29,954 nt of DNA. It comes from Stigonema sp964246695 (lineage in GTDB: Bacteria > Cyanobacteriota > Cyanobacteriia > Cyanobacteriales > Nostocaceae). The translations under genes and the position numbers were made by a program. Below are positions 7,881 through 16,858 of the stretch, in pieces. A model generated the notes under the pieces. It ran no database searches. It was not told where the DNA came from and was given only the letters and a program-made list of their open reading frames with translations. Numbering within the stretch: the stretch's first letter is position 1; each line of letters begins with the position of its first letter. The stretch spans positions 1 through 29,954 of the forward strand of contig CAXTSI010000040.1 in the NCBI GenBank assembly GCA_964246695.1. The letters run 5' to 3'.

Positions 7881-8256
7881 CTTAACCTCCTTTAATTTAA
7901 CTGTTTACAACAAAAATATTTTCGTGTCAAAAACAAGATAATTTACAAGTTCAATAACTTAAGTAAACTTTCTTCTTAGTCGCTGTCAGCTCCTATTTTC
8001 CAAATTACCATACCTGCTTAACTATAGCAAAACTTTTTCTATTGTCACGGTTATTTTAATAATGTTGTTTTCTAGTTAAAAACTCTGACATTACTGGATT
8101 AATTAAGGTTTATTTAAATACACTTAGCTCTGATTTATTAAGTGAATTTTAAATACGTAAGGTGCGCTCATGACAGTATGATACACCATCTTCGGGTGGT
8201 GCTTGGGAGAGCAAAAAATGAAGTAGTTAGTAAAATTTGCACTCGCAACAGCACCC
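7881..8256. other. AT-rich intergenic region
   Basis: It lies upstream of the 144-aa gene and holds its promoter, which I cannot place with confidence. I see no RNA gene, no strong palindrome and no gene remnant in this part. A plus-strand frame starting at a GTG at 8142 lacks a ribosome binding site and is treated as spurious. Confidence 0.5.
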
Positions 8257-8421
8257 TCACCATAAACTTAACTGATTGGGGGGATGGTCAAGGTTATTCC
8301 AAGGTAGAGGTGGAACTGCTACACCATTCTGTTCCAATAAGTTTTGGAAGTAACGGGCTGTGGCGGGTGATTGCTCTTCTATCGGACAGTGAACAAAGAA
8401 ATAAATCTGCGTTCCCTCAAT
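8257..8421 (-). pseudogene. C-terminal fossil of a DUF72 (YecE-like) gene
   Basis: The minus strand reads EGTQIYFFVHCPIEEQSP, then TARYFQNLLEQNGVAVPPLP and NQLSLW before a TGA at 8257-8259. This closely matches the C-terminal pattern I know from DUF72 proteins (VHCP-x-E-x-RSP, then VPPLPW and QLSLF/W). A TAG lies just upstream at 8422-8424, no start is available, and the remaining roughly 250 residues are absent. Only the last 54 codons or so remain, directly downstream of the CHAT gene on the same strand. It was probably left by a deletion or rearrangement joining the CHAT locus to this site. Confidence 0.65.
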
Positions 8422-8438
8422 CTAAAATCGACAATCCC

Positions 8439-11216
8439 CTAAAGCCAATTCCCCACTAAAACATAGGGTGCCCAATAAAATGGATGTTCTTTGTCCTTCA
8501 AAACAAACTCTTGAGCACGACGTAGGGCTTCTGCTTTAGTTAAATTGGGATCGTGTGTTAACTGTCGATAGAATTCACTCATCAGAACGGAGGTAGATTC
8601 ATCGTCTACTTGCCACAGTGAAGCCAGGGTACTGCGTGCGCCGGAACGCACAGCGACACCTGCGAGTCCCAAAGCCGCACGCTTATCTCCACTCGCGGTT
8701 TCACAAGCACTGAGGACAAGTAATTCAATTGGAGTCGGTACGCTTGAGGAACGCCCTACCACTTGTTGTCTAGTTTGCAGTATTTCACGCAACTGTTTAA
8801 TTTTAATCTTGCCATTCCAAGTAAGAATATATGTATCTTCGAGTTGAGAACTGAATTTGCCGTGAGTTGCTAGGTGAACCACAGTCAAAGAATCTGAACT
8901 TACTTGCTTGATGATGTTTGTGTCAGTAAAACCTTGGTTGATGAGTTCTTTAGAAGGAAGAATAGACTTTATTTGCTGCAATTCGGTGGCGACATTTGGT
9001 AGGGGACTAAAGCCGAAGCGAGATTCTGTTAATCCGGCGGCTAATGCTTCAAATCGTCCCCGTTTTTGTTTAGGTGCTAGCAGTTGTAAACCAGGCGAGA
9101 GGGCGACGCTGTATTTTTCTATCAAATACTGTTTGCCGTCGTAAAGCGCTGCCATTGGGATATTCCGCAAGGAACCATCCATCACAAAAACTAGATTTTT
9201 GACTTTGCTTTGCTCTAAATCGGCAATGGCAGGTTTGATAATCCAGTTATATACTTCTAAGGAAAGTGCTTCGCGATCGCGGAATGTATAGCGTTGTTCT
9301 AGTTTTTGTCGCAGTGCTTTAATGGTGCTTTCTACTTCTACTTTGGGTTTGTAAGTTGTGTAGTGTAGTAATTCTTGAGAATGCGGTAATTTGACAATTA
9401 TTTCGATGCGGTCTGTTAAAATAATTGAGTAAAAAACTGCTGTCGCTGGATTAGCATTGTCCACCACTTGGTCAATCTGTGTTGGCTGGACGGTAATACA
9501 AGCATCTTGGAAAAAGTTGTCTAATTCAGCTAATTGTAAAGCTTCAATTACATCGCGAGCTTGCTTTAAGTTTTTCTGGCTGACTTGTTTCGTTACTGCT
9601 TTGTTCGTGTTCGTTTGGTTCGATTGTAAAAGTAATCCTACCAATTGGCGATATACTGGTTCTACTTCATCTCGAAAGTCAAATTGAATGTCGGCATTGA
9701 GAGCTACTAAATCAGTGCGTAAAGTATGAAGAGTTTCCACTGCTGCGGTGTAAGCTTTTACTGCTCTTTCTGAATCTCCCTGTACTAAAAGCAGGCGTCC
9801 GAGTTGCCATTGCCACTGAAAGGTAATATCCGGTGCATTTATTATCTGAGCAAGGTTTAAAGCTGACTCGGTATATTGCTTTGCTTTTGACAATTGTTTT
9901 CTCATCTCGTAAAATTGAGCCAGATAACCCAGACTATAAGACTCGGCTCGTTGGTCTTTGAGGTCTAATGCTTGTTGCACAGCCGTGTTTAATAGCTGAA
10001 CAATATCTTCTTTTGTCTCCTTGTCCCCCTTTTCCAGACAAACCAAACTCTGGGCAAAGTTTACAGTAGCGTATATTGTGGCTCGACTGGGGGTTAAATT
10101 GGAGAGTGCAGATTGAATTGAACCCACATCTTCGCTCGTCGGTTGTTGCCCAAGAAACTGTAATAAGCTCAAGCGATTGAGTTGTGCTTGTACAGCAGTG
10201 ATGGGGGAAGTTGACTTATTAGCGATTTCATGATAGTATTCGGATGATTTTTTAAAGTAAAATTTGGTATCATCTGTTTGGGCGTAGATGCGAAGCAGCT
10301 TGTCGTGAGACATCGCTGTTTGTCCACACCGCGACGGGAGAAAATTATCCTCGGAAGTACTTTGTTTGATAAGATTTCTCTTGCCCCTGGCGAATGCGGC
10401 ATTGCCTAAACTGAGTAAAGTTGCACTTTCTTCAGGTGGCGATCGCAACTGTTGTGCTACTGTCAAACTTTGCTCGAGCATTTTCTGAGACTTTTCTACA
10501 TCTCCACTAGCTAGCAGTGTATTGCCCAAACTTCGTAATCCTGCGGCTTTTAAAGGCGAGTTCGGCATGGATTGGAGATTTTTTTCTACCTGCTCAAATA
10601 ATTTTATGGTGCGACGGTAAAACCCCAAAGATTGTAAGGCTGTAGCCTGGTTAATTAAAATACCAATATTAGCAGCAGTATTACCAATTTCGGCATAGAT
10701 TTTAGCAGCCTTTTGCCATGATTGCAAAGCATTTTCAGCTTGCCCCTGTGCTAATTGTAAATTGCCTTGAGTGTTGAGAACTAGGGCAAGAATGTGTTTT
10801 GCGTTATTAGTACTTAAGGAGGATTGATTTAATAAAATGAGACTAGTTGTAATTGCAACACTTGCTTGATTCCAATGTCCGAGTTTTTGCTCAGTCAAAG
10901 AAAGATAATTTAACGCTAAAGCTTGGTTAAGCGCGTCATTTTGGGACTGATAAACTCGTGCAGCCTCTTGAAAACTTTGCCCCGCAGAGGCAAATTGTCC
11001 TGATTGGTATAAAGTCTTGCCCTTTTGCATCAGTTGTTCTATGCTTTCAGGGACTTGGGTATGGGACGTAGAAGCATTGCTAATTGGCTGACTCGTAAGG
11101 ATGGGGACTGGAACAATGGAAGCTGCCTCGTTCAGATGAACACCAAAGCTGAAAGTCAACCCCAGCAAAGCTAATAAGATAATTTGTAACTTGTGTACAC
11201 CCTTTTTTCTAACCAT
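8439..11216 (-). CDS. Exported TPR-CHAT caspase-like protein
   Basis: A 925-aa protein with an N-terminal hydrophobic export signal (LQIILLALLGLTFSFGVHL, about 10-30), a long alpha-helical TPR array at about 50-500, and a C-terminal CHAT domain at about 640-925. The caspase-type dyad is present: His785 in HLATHG and Cys838 in LSACETA. GLAGVAVRSGARSTLASLW, found in active CHAT proteins, follows. CHAT-TPR proteins cleave or regulate protein partners held by the TPRs. I moved the start from a TTG at 11237 to the ATG at 11216 because GAGGG lies eight bases upstream. It is the last gene of the minus-strand cluster, 221 bp after the exoprotein gene. The signal suggests action in the periplasm or outside, unlike cytoplasmic CHAT proteases. 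Confidence 0.9.
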   Translation of the reverse strand: MVRKKGVHKLQIILLALLGLTFSFGVHLNEAASIVPVPILTSQPISNASTSHTQVPESIEQLMQKGKTLYQSGQFASAGQSFQEAARVYQSQNDALNQALALNYLSLTEQKLGHWNQASVAITTSLILLNQSSLSTNNAKHILALVLNTQGNLQLAQGQAENALQSWQKAAKIYAEIGNTAANIGILINQATALQSLGFYRRTIKLFEQVEKNLQSMPNSPLKAAGLRSLGNTLLASGDVEKSQKMLEQSLTVAQQLRSPPEESATLLSLGNAAFARGKRNLIKQSTSEDNFLPSRCGQTAMSHDKLLRIYAQTDDTKFYFKKSSEYYHEIANKSTSPITAVQAQLNRLSLLQFLGQQPTSEDVGSIQSALSNLTPSRATIYATVNFAQSLVCLEKGDKETKEDIVQLLNTAVQQALDLKDQRAESYSLGYLAQFYEMRKQLSKAKQYTESALNLAQIINAPDITFQWQWQLGRLLLVQGDSERAVKAYTAAVETLHTLRTDLVALNADIQFDFRDEVEPVYRQLVGLLLQSNQTNTNKAVTKQVSQKNLKQARDVIEALQLAELDNFFQDACITVQPTQIDQVVDNANPATAVFYSIILTDRIEIIVKLPHSQELLHYTTYKPKVEVESTIKALRQKLEQRYTFRDREALSLEVYNWIIKPAIADLEQSKVKNLVFVMDGSLRNIPMAALYDGKQYLIEKYSVALSPGLQLLAPKQKRGRFEALAAGLTESRFGFSPLPNVATELQQIKSILPSKELINQGFTDTNIIKQVSSDSLTVVHLATHGKFSSQLEDTYILTWNGKIKIKQLREILQTRQQVVGRSSSVPTPIELLVLSACETASGDKRAALGLAGVAVRSGARSTLASLWQVDDESTSVLMSEFYRQLTHDPNLTKAEALRRAQEFVLKDKEHPFYWAPYVLVGNWL

Positions 11217-11249
11217 TCCAAATTCCCTCTTCAACAATTACAATTGCCA

Positions 11250-11422
11250 TATCTCAGATCTTGCACTCGCTTTTTCGTCCGCCAACAAATAAATTCTGGG
11301 GCTAAGAGCTTAAGTAAGCTAAAGCTTACTGGATATATATTTCAGTCCGTTTTAACGGACTTTGGCTATAAGCCTTGAACTTGAGTTCAAGGCGTACTCA
11401 GGGTGAAGTGCAAGATATAAGC
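11250..11422. repeat. Repeat cassette with terminal inverted repeats and three hairpins
   Basis: The ends share an inverted ATCTTGCACT-type motif (11258-11267 and 11407-11417). Inside are three successive perfect hairpins: AGTAAGCT/AGCTTACT (11313-11330), AGTCCGTT/AACGGACT (11344-11361) and GCCTTGAAC/GTTCAAGGC (11372-11393). It fills the gap between the exoprotein and CHAT genes and would be transcribed with them. It could be a mobile repeat or an mRNA-stabilising structure. Confidence 0.6.
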
Positions 11423-11437
11423 TATGCCCCGCGTGCA

Positions 11438-13837
11438 TTACTTGGCAATTGGTGGCTGACATTGATTAGATGAACTCCCTACTATGTGTGGTGTCGCTGT
11501 GGGAGCATAAGCAGTAAGTACCACTTCCCCATTCTGATTAATTATCCACCCTTGCGCTTCCACAATTTGAGTCGGGAGTGAGGAATTATTCTCTCCATCT
11601 CCCCTCCTGTGTTCCTTCCCAAGTGTTGCCCTTGGCACAGTAGTGAGTTGCCAATCTTCCCACACCACATCACTATTGAGTGCATTGTTGGGAGAGGGAG
11701 GTAAACCACCACGTCCGGTATAAGTGAAGCTACTTTTAGCAGTTCTCGCGCAGATATTATCGTCCACTAAACGTGCCACATCCACCACATCTATTTTTAA
11801 GGGAACTAATCCTCTACTGGGATCAACATCGGGAGTGTTGATTTGCACAGTACCATTTAACTGAGGATTTGCTCCAGTAGCGGTGATGCTACTATCGGGG
11901 GAGCGAAACAGTGCTTGAGTATTAATAATGACACGACCTCCTCTGGCATCAACAGAATTGGCACTGATAATGCTCTTTTCTACAGCAGCTAAAACATCAG
12001 TATCAATATTGATGTTACCGCCGATGACATTTTTTCCTGTGGCGTTAGTTCTGATGTTGCTATTGCGAGTTATTATCAAATCTTGTGAGTTAATCTTAAT
12101 TGTCGCCTGTTCCCTATTCGGATCAACTTTAGCACTTTGTGTATTCGCGGTAAGCAAGGCGTTATTGTCTAAACGGATAGAGCGAGCATTCACCTCAAGG
12201 TTCCCGGCAGTCCCTGTTCCTAAGCTCTCTACAGTGACTTGCGCCCCATCTCGAACAGTCAACTGCCCTGTGTTAATCGCCAAGGAACCCGCATCTCCAC
12301 TACCGCGAGTTCGAGCGAGTAAGCCAGTAATTTTACTATTTAGTCCTGTTCCGCTTAATTCCACCGAACCACCATTAGCTCGTACTGTAAGAGTTCCCCC
12401 ATTGCCTTGGCTACCCGTACCAGTACTAGTTGTTACCTGTCCTCCATCTTGAACAATCAACGAATTCGTGTCAATCGTCAAGGAACCCGCATCTCCAGTA
12501 CCTAGAGTCTGAGTAGACAAGCTAGTTGGTAGCCCAGTAATTGCACTACTTCCGCTCACTTTTACAAAATCTGAGGCGGTCACGTTTAACGTTCCCCCCG
12601 AACCCTGGCTACCCATCTCAGTACTAGCTGATACGTTTGCTCCATCCTGGACAATTAACTTCCCCGTGTTAATCGTCAAATTGCCTGCCATGCCCTTACC
12701 AGAAGTACGAGCAAATAAACCGCTGGGATTACCAGCTGCATCAGTGCCACTCAGTTGCACAGAGTCAGAGGCAGTCACTGTTAAGTTTCCTCCGAACCCC
12801 GCACCCAAAGTAGACGATGTGACTTGTGAGCCATCTTTAATGGTTCGTTGCTCTGCCGGGATAGAAATTCCTCTACCGTTTAGATTTCCTAAGGTTATTG
12901 CAAAAAGTTGTGACCCATCGGTGAGTGTAACACGCCTACCCTGCACCTGAATACTACCGCCGCCCTCGCCACTGACAAAGACTTGAGATCCATTACTAAG
13001 TGATACATCTGCTGGTTGCACTCCTGCCGGAAAACTTAAGGGCTGACTGTTGCTATCTAGGTTCAATCCTATCGTTCCTGCTCCAAGTATTCCTCCCAAA
13101 GCAATTTGACCACCCAAACCAATTAGATTATCTTCAGGATCTGAACCTGCTTTTAGCGTTCCGCCATTCAAGGTTACATTGCCGCCCACCAATGCTAAGG
13201 TTTTACCTGGCTGTACCGCTAATCCCCCCTGCACGATAATATCTCCTGGAGTCCGACCAAATTGCAGACCAAGGGGTACACTTACCGTCAGCAGTGGTGT
13301 TGTTTTGGGAGCAGATGCACTGAATAGAGTGCCATCGGTGAACTTGATGCTACTTGCTGTACTAGCTACAAACGAACCACCTAAACTGACTGCGGCTTTT
13401 GGTCCAAAAATGATGCCATTGGGATTAATCAAAAATAAATTGGCATTAGAAAAAGTACTTTTGCCATCACTCATCTGGAAAGTCCCAAGGGTGCCCAGAA
13501 TCTTAGAGAGGTTACTACCCGTTACCCTGACCACAATATTCTGAATATTGCTATTGGGACTTAAAAAGTAGGCTGAACGTCCTTGCTCAACGTTAAATTC
13601 CAGAAAACTGTGAAATAGATTATTACCCCGAATTGCACCTCCCTTCAGCACTTCCGTCGTTTGCTGTTTAAATTGGTTCGGCATAACATAAGAACTTTCA
13701 GATCCCAGTGTCTGATCGGGAATGATGACACTTTGGGCAAAAGCACAATCTGTAGCCGAAGAGATCATTGCCCCACTAATAGCTAAAGAACTTGCTAACC
13801 CTAGTTGCCAGGAACAACCTTTCCAGCTTTGAGACAT
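11438..13837 (-). CDS. TpsA/filamentous-haemagglutinin-type secreted beta-helix protein
   Basis: A 799-aa exoprotein of the two-partner secretion type. The signal peptide spans about residues 1-35 (cleavage expected after AFA). The FHA N-terminal secretion domain follows at about 36-160, with the diagnostic NANLFLINPNGIIFG (NPNG at 138-141). The middle, about 170-640, is a repetitive right-handed beta-helix with recurring VQDGAxVTxST and GSGGTLxVxA units. The C-terminal EAQGWIINQNGEVVLTAY segment is conserved in cyanobacterial members. Such proteins are adhesins or surface enzymes exported through an Omp85-type TpsB pore. No TpsB gene lies in this window, so a distant partner is implied. AGGA precedes the ATG by 11 bases. 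The CHAT-TPR gene follows on the same strand. Confidence 0.9.
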   Translation of the reverse strand: MSQSWKGCSWQLGLASSLAISGAMISSATDCAFAQSVIIPDQTLGSESSYVMPNQFKQQTTEVLKGGAIRGNNLFHSFLEFNVEQGRSAYFLSPNSNIQNIVVRVTGSNLSKILGTLGTFQMSDGKSTFSNANLFLINPNGIIFGPKAAVSLGGSFVASTASSIKFTDGTLFSASAPKTTPLLTVSVPLGLQFGRTPGDIIVQGGLAVQPGKTLALVGGNVTLNGGTLKAGSDPEDNLIGLGGQIALGGILGAGTIGLNLDSNSQPLSFPAGVQPADVSLSNGSQVFVSGEGGGSIQVQGRRVTLTDGSQLFAITLGNLNGRGISIPAEQRTIKDGSQVTSSTLGAGFGGNLTVTASDSVQLSGTDAAGNPSGLFARTSGKGMAGNLTINTGKLIVQDGANVSASTEMGSQGSGGTLNVTASDFVKVSGSSAITGLPTSLSTQTLGTGDAGSLTIDTNSLIVQDGGQVTTSTGTGSQGNGGTLTVRANGGSVELSGTGLNSKITGLLARTRGSGDAGSLAINTGQLTVRDGAQVTVESLGTGTAGNLEVNARSIRLDNNALLTANTQSAKVDPNREQATIKINSQDLIITRNSNIRTNATGKNVIGGNINIDTDVLAAVEKSIISANSVDARGGRVIINTQALFRSPDSSITATGANPQLNGTVQINTPDVDPSRGLVPLKIDVVDVARLVDDNICARTAKSSFTYTGRGGLPPSPNNALNSDVVWEDWQLTTVPRATLGKEHRRGDGENNSSLPTQIVEAQGWIINQNGEVVLTAYAPTATPHIVGSSSNQCQPPIAK

Positions 13838-14102
13838 ATGAGCATTTTCCTATGATTAAAAATCAGCAGCCTCTGTGAAGTACAGCCACCAGAGTAATGA
13901 GGATCAACAAGAAGTAGATGGCACGATGTCTACAGCACTTACTGCAACTGATTTTCAATTGCAGGTTGATGTAGAACATACTGTTACAGTTGTAGTCTTG
14001 AGTTTGGAGCTAAAGGATTTTGATTATAAATCTCCAAAAATTAAACTTTAGCCCAAGTAGGACAAGAGTTTTATACTAATTTTCGGAGATGTCTAGTGCA
14101 GG
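13838..14102. other. Upstream region of the exoprotein gene
   Basis: It probably holds the promoter of the exoprotein gene. I see no clear -10/-35 pair, gene remnant or RNA. The stretch from 14204 to 14451 is also featureless apart from AT-rich runs next to the lectin gene's stop. Confidence 0.4.
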
Positions 14103-14203
14103 TATAGCAATCCTATTTAAAATCCGAACAAGAGGGACAAGGGAGACAAGGAGGACAAGGGAGACAAGGGAGAGGTGTTCGGATCTTATTTAGGACTGCT
14201 ATA
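14103..14203. repeat. Stem-loop element with purine-rich, four-GGG loop
   Basis: The 28-nt arms (14103-14130 and 14176-14203, from TATAGCA to CCGAACA) are reverse complements except at three positions. The 45-nt loop is made of AGGGAGACAAGG-type repeats with four GGG tracts on the plus strand. The arms look like those of a small mobile repeat. The loop could form a G-quadruplex. Confidence 0.65.
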
Positions 14204-14451
14204 GTACCGTTCCTATGGGAGAGCGTTGTGCTCCAGGGTAAGCGCATCTCAAATTCTATTGACGTGAATAACATTTTGTGATCTATACGCATTCCCGTTA
14301 TTTCAGGCTATTGTCAGACAAGAAAATTGTAAATTTAACGTAACAATTATCCCGTCGCTTCTTAACAATCATAGACGTAAACTCTAGTTGATTTAGCTGC
14401 AAACGCTTACCGTGCAAATAAATCACAAAATTCTTTTTTTGTCAAGTATCG

Positions 14452-15000
14452 TTAAAATGCTTTTCCGCTAGCCTCTGGTCCTTGGCTCTTCGTTCCGCTA
14501 ACATTACATGGATCATCTTCTGGTAAACAGGGCGGTTGTGGTCGATTTAGAACAACATTCCTCTTGGTAGACCCATTAGAGTCAGACGGTCCTGTATATA
14601 CTACGTATCCATGACCCTCAACCAGAAGATTTTCGTCTAAATCTAACTGCGAATCAATTCTAGAACCGTCTATCTTTTTACAAGTACTTTTTAGGATGTG
14701 ATTTTTTTCAATAAAGCTATGGGCACAAGCTTCTTGAAAATTTCCATTACGTTGCCATGCTAATGTACCATCATTATTTGCAATGTAATTTCCCAAATTA
14801 ATAAATTGCCTACCAAGGTTTTTGCAACTTAGCCCTAATGTTGCATATGTTTGATTTTGATTACCGTGCAAAAACTTATCAAGCTGGCAAGAAGTACTAA
14901 AGCCACTGTCTGCGCGAGCTTGATCTACTGAGACAGCGAAGATACCAATGCTCATTAATATTGTCATTAGACTCAGGACTACACGTTTAGATAGTTTCAT
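14452..15000 (-). CDS. Secreted cyanovirin-N homology (CVNH) lectin
   Basis: A 182-aa protein with a signal peptide (residues 1-30, cleavage after ARA) and a cyanovirin-N fold at about 33-135. Its two repeats read FSTSCQLDKF to NLGNYIANNDGTLAWQ and GNFQEACAHSFI to SQLDLDENLL. The four cysteines (38, 59, 92, 107) match the two disulfides of cyanovirin-N; the second pair has the same spacing of 15, the first is wider (21 rather than 14). CVNH domains bind mannose-rich glycans. The last 45 or so residues form a Pro/Asp-rich tail with two more Cys (CLPEDDPC) that the classic lectin lacks. GAGGT precedes the ATG by nine bases. It lies between DUF928 and the exoprotein gene on the same strand. Glycan specificity cannot be told from sequence. 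Confidence 0.8.
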   Translation of the reverse strand: MKLSKRVVLSLMTILMSIGIFAVSVDQARADSGFSTSCQLDKFLHGNQNQTYATLGLSCKNLGRQFINLGNYIANNDGTLAWQRNGNFQEACAHSFIEKNHILKSTCKKIDGSRIDSQLDLDENLLVEGHGYVVYTGPSDSNGSTKRNVVLNRPQPPCLPEDDPCNVSGTKSQGPEASGKAF

Positions 15001-15327
15001 GAAATTACCTCACCAATGAAAATTGAGAATGAGAAGTTAAGCTATGACTTTGTTAAATAAGTGCAAGTGAACTTAACTTATGCACTCTCTGGTTCGATGG
15101 AATGTGGATTGTCGATAGCCCAAACGCAGCCGCAGTGATGTTGAGGTGCAGATACAGACAATGCTTTGGGCTGCGCGATCGCCCAACCGTTTGCACGGGT
15201 CCGGTCTTTTTGTGAGTGTGCGTAAGTCCTAGCCCTTTGAAGCAAAGCCGCAGATTTTTGCTCAACATTGCATCCTTCATTAGAAGTAGAAAAAGATTTC
15301 GCAGCCTAACAATGCCCTATGCCAATG
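15001..15327. other. Intergenic region with an inverted repeat
   Basis: It lies between the lectin start and the DUF928 stop. AGCCCAAA near 15117 and TTTGGGCT near 15164 pair across about 40 bp. The lectin promoter should lie here. A 75-codon minus-strand frame in this stretch has no ribosome binding site or recognisable motif, and I do not call it a gene. Confidence 0.4.
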
Positions 15328-16143
15328 TTAAAGAGTACAACAAGAGGCGATCGCTTCGGTTGAAATATTCTCCAAGCCCACAGACTCCAACAAATCTTTC
15401 CAATCAGTCGCCAGGGCTGCATCTTGACGTTGGCGGACGCGAAGTTCTCCTAAAGTAGTTACAGCATCTTGCCAAATACCTGCTTGGGCATAAAGGGCTA
15501 CTCGTTGACGTGGGGTTGCTGTCTGTAAGCGACGTGTTAATTCCTGTTTTGGGACAATGCGTTGCACTAACCCCTCAACTGCTATATCTTCTGATCCGTG
15601 TGGGCTACAATCCATTAAAAAGTACCAGTGATAATATTGTCCAATTGACAGCGGTTTCTCTGTTGCAGGAACATTAACCCTAATCACTCCCGGCGTGTTA
15701 GATAAAGTAATAGGAATTGGTTCAGTGGTGACAGAGTTATTTTTTTCATCCAGTAAGACAAATTTTGCTGAGTTGATATTTTTGGGTACATAGGGTACGT
15801 AAAACCAAAAAGTTGGATGAAGGGCTGTGGTTAAGCTTAAAGCATAAAGTCTAGTAGCTGTGCCTTTTGTTACTTGCTTCTGATTTGCGGTTATTGACAC
15901 CAAAGGTATCAAAGCTGTAAGAGGTTTGTTTGCAACTGGACAATTACGACGAGTTCCTGCGCCTTTTCTGTCTTTCGGTGCGCCCCGATTTTCTGGTTGC
16001 TTTTCTAAGGCTGGCTGAACAAAACGTATTTTTGCAGTGTTTGATTGCTGAGATTGTGCTGATAATTGCGTAATATTAACTAGTGAAAAAGTTGCACACA
16101 ATGCTAAAGCTTTTTGTAATGAAAGAAAGTTAATTCTAGTCAT
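15328..16143 (-). CDS. DUF928 family exported protein
   Basis: A 271-aa protein with an N-terminal hydrophobic signal (about 8-29, cleavage near LSAQ) and the DUF928 core. Visible family features are the NCPV segment near residue 60, HPTFWFYVPY near 110, the beta-strand FVLLDEKNNSV, and WYFLMDCSPHGSED at about 180. The C-terminal helical part contains WQDAVTTLGELR and DWKDLLESVGL. DUF928 proteins have no known biochemical role; in cyanobacteria I associate them with CHASE2 genes. The 5' leader and first codons have a close copy just behind the CHASE2 gene at about 18307, so this gene is one of two related copies and the other is a fossil. Confidence 0.85.
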   Translation of the reverse strand: MTRINFLSLQKALALCATFSLVNITQLSAQSQQSNTAKIRFVQPALEKQPENRGAPKDRKGAGTRRNCPVANKPLTALIPLVSITANQKQVTKGTATRLYALSLTTALHPTFWFYVPYVPKNINSAKFVLLDEKNNSVTTEPIPITLSNTPGVIRVNVPATEKPLSIGQYYHWYFLMDCSPHGSEDIAVEGLVQRIVPKQELTRRLQTATPRQRVALYAQAGIWQDAVTTLGELRVRQRQDAALATDWKDLLESVGLENISTEAIASCCTL

Positions 16144-16323
16144 AATTAAACTCTCAATTATTTACAGTTATCTACTCTGACATAATTAATTACACAAATT
16201 GTTTTCCTGATTCCTGATTCCTGTCTCCTCCAATGAAATTAGAACTTAGGCATTGACAGAAATTTGCTTGTGTGGTAAAAGCGATAGTAGACATCAATTA
16301 TTTCAATTTAGTAGGGTTTTGAA

Positions 16324-16434
16324 CCTTCGATAGGGAGGGCTGGTGGGCAGTGCCCACCCTACGTAATCATCAGCATTTTGTTGCTCTGATTTTCGCAACA
16401 AGACAATGGTGCAAGATCTGATATCTTGCACCAT
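16324..16434. repeat. Dispersed repeat copy 1, with a terminal palindrome
   Basis: It starts CCTTCGATAGGGAGGG, contains the palindrome TGGGCAGTGCCCA, then GATTTTCGCAACA, and ends with an 11-bp hairpin (TGGTGCAAGAT/ATCTTGCACCA, 16407-16433). A second copy lies at 29778-29875. The region 16144-16858 otherwise holds a heptamer array and a small hairpin, and no gene that I can support. Confidence 0.65.
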
Positions 16435-16477
16435 TCTCAACAAGGAGATTAGCAAGGTGGAAGTCAATCGCTTCGCT

Positions 16478-16506
16478 CAAATTAAAAATTAAAAATTAAA
16501 AATTAA
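16478..16506. repeat. AAAAATT heptamer array
   Basis: About four units, preceded by CAATCGCTTCGCTCAAATT. The same leader and array recur at about 20674-20721. Confidence 0.75.
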
Positions 16507-16597
16507 TACCTCATGTCTAAAGCCAGGGGAACCTAAATCAAGCATGCTGCTTATGAATGTTTTCCATGTTTAAAAACAGGGTCACCTGTACCCCTAA

Positions 16598-16624
16598 GAG
16601 CGCAATTCAAAAAAATTTGCGCTC
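16598..16624. repeat. Small hairpin upstream of the spherulin-like gene
   Basis: GAGCGCAA (16598-16605) and TTGCGCTC (16617-16624) are exact reverse complements, followed by the AT palindrome TTTTGAATTCAAAA. It lies about 235 bp before the gene. No T-run, so a terminator is unlikely. Confidence 0.4.
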
Positions 16625-16858
16625 AATTTTGAATTTTGAATTCAAAAAATGGTCATTAAGCTGTCAATCACAGCGATCGCCATTGGGCTGCGTACTTCAG
16701 CAAAGAACACCAATTCGGTATAAATTTACAAATTGCTTGCTGTAGGAGGGTTTCAAGCATTTTCCTGAAAGTGAACTCTTGCTAAGAGTATCAAGGAGTG
16801 CATATTCTGATTACACTTATTCCAATGAGTAATACAGATAAGTATCAAACTGAAAAAG

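Noticed and set aside
8142..8459. 105-codon plus-strand ORF starting with GTG
   Set aside because: No ribosome binding site, overlaps the CHAT 3' end, and the opposite strand in the same stretch encodes a recognisable DUF72 fragment.
11928..12452. 174-codon plus-strand ORF opposite the exoprotein gene
   Set aside because: A shadow of the repetitive beta-helix coding sequence; low-complexity Pro/Val/Thr translation without motifs.
15053..15280. 75-codon minus-strand ORF between the lectin and DUF928 genes
   Set aside because: No ribosome binding site, no recognisable motif, and it covers a palindromic intergenic repeat.
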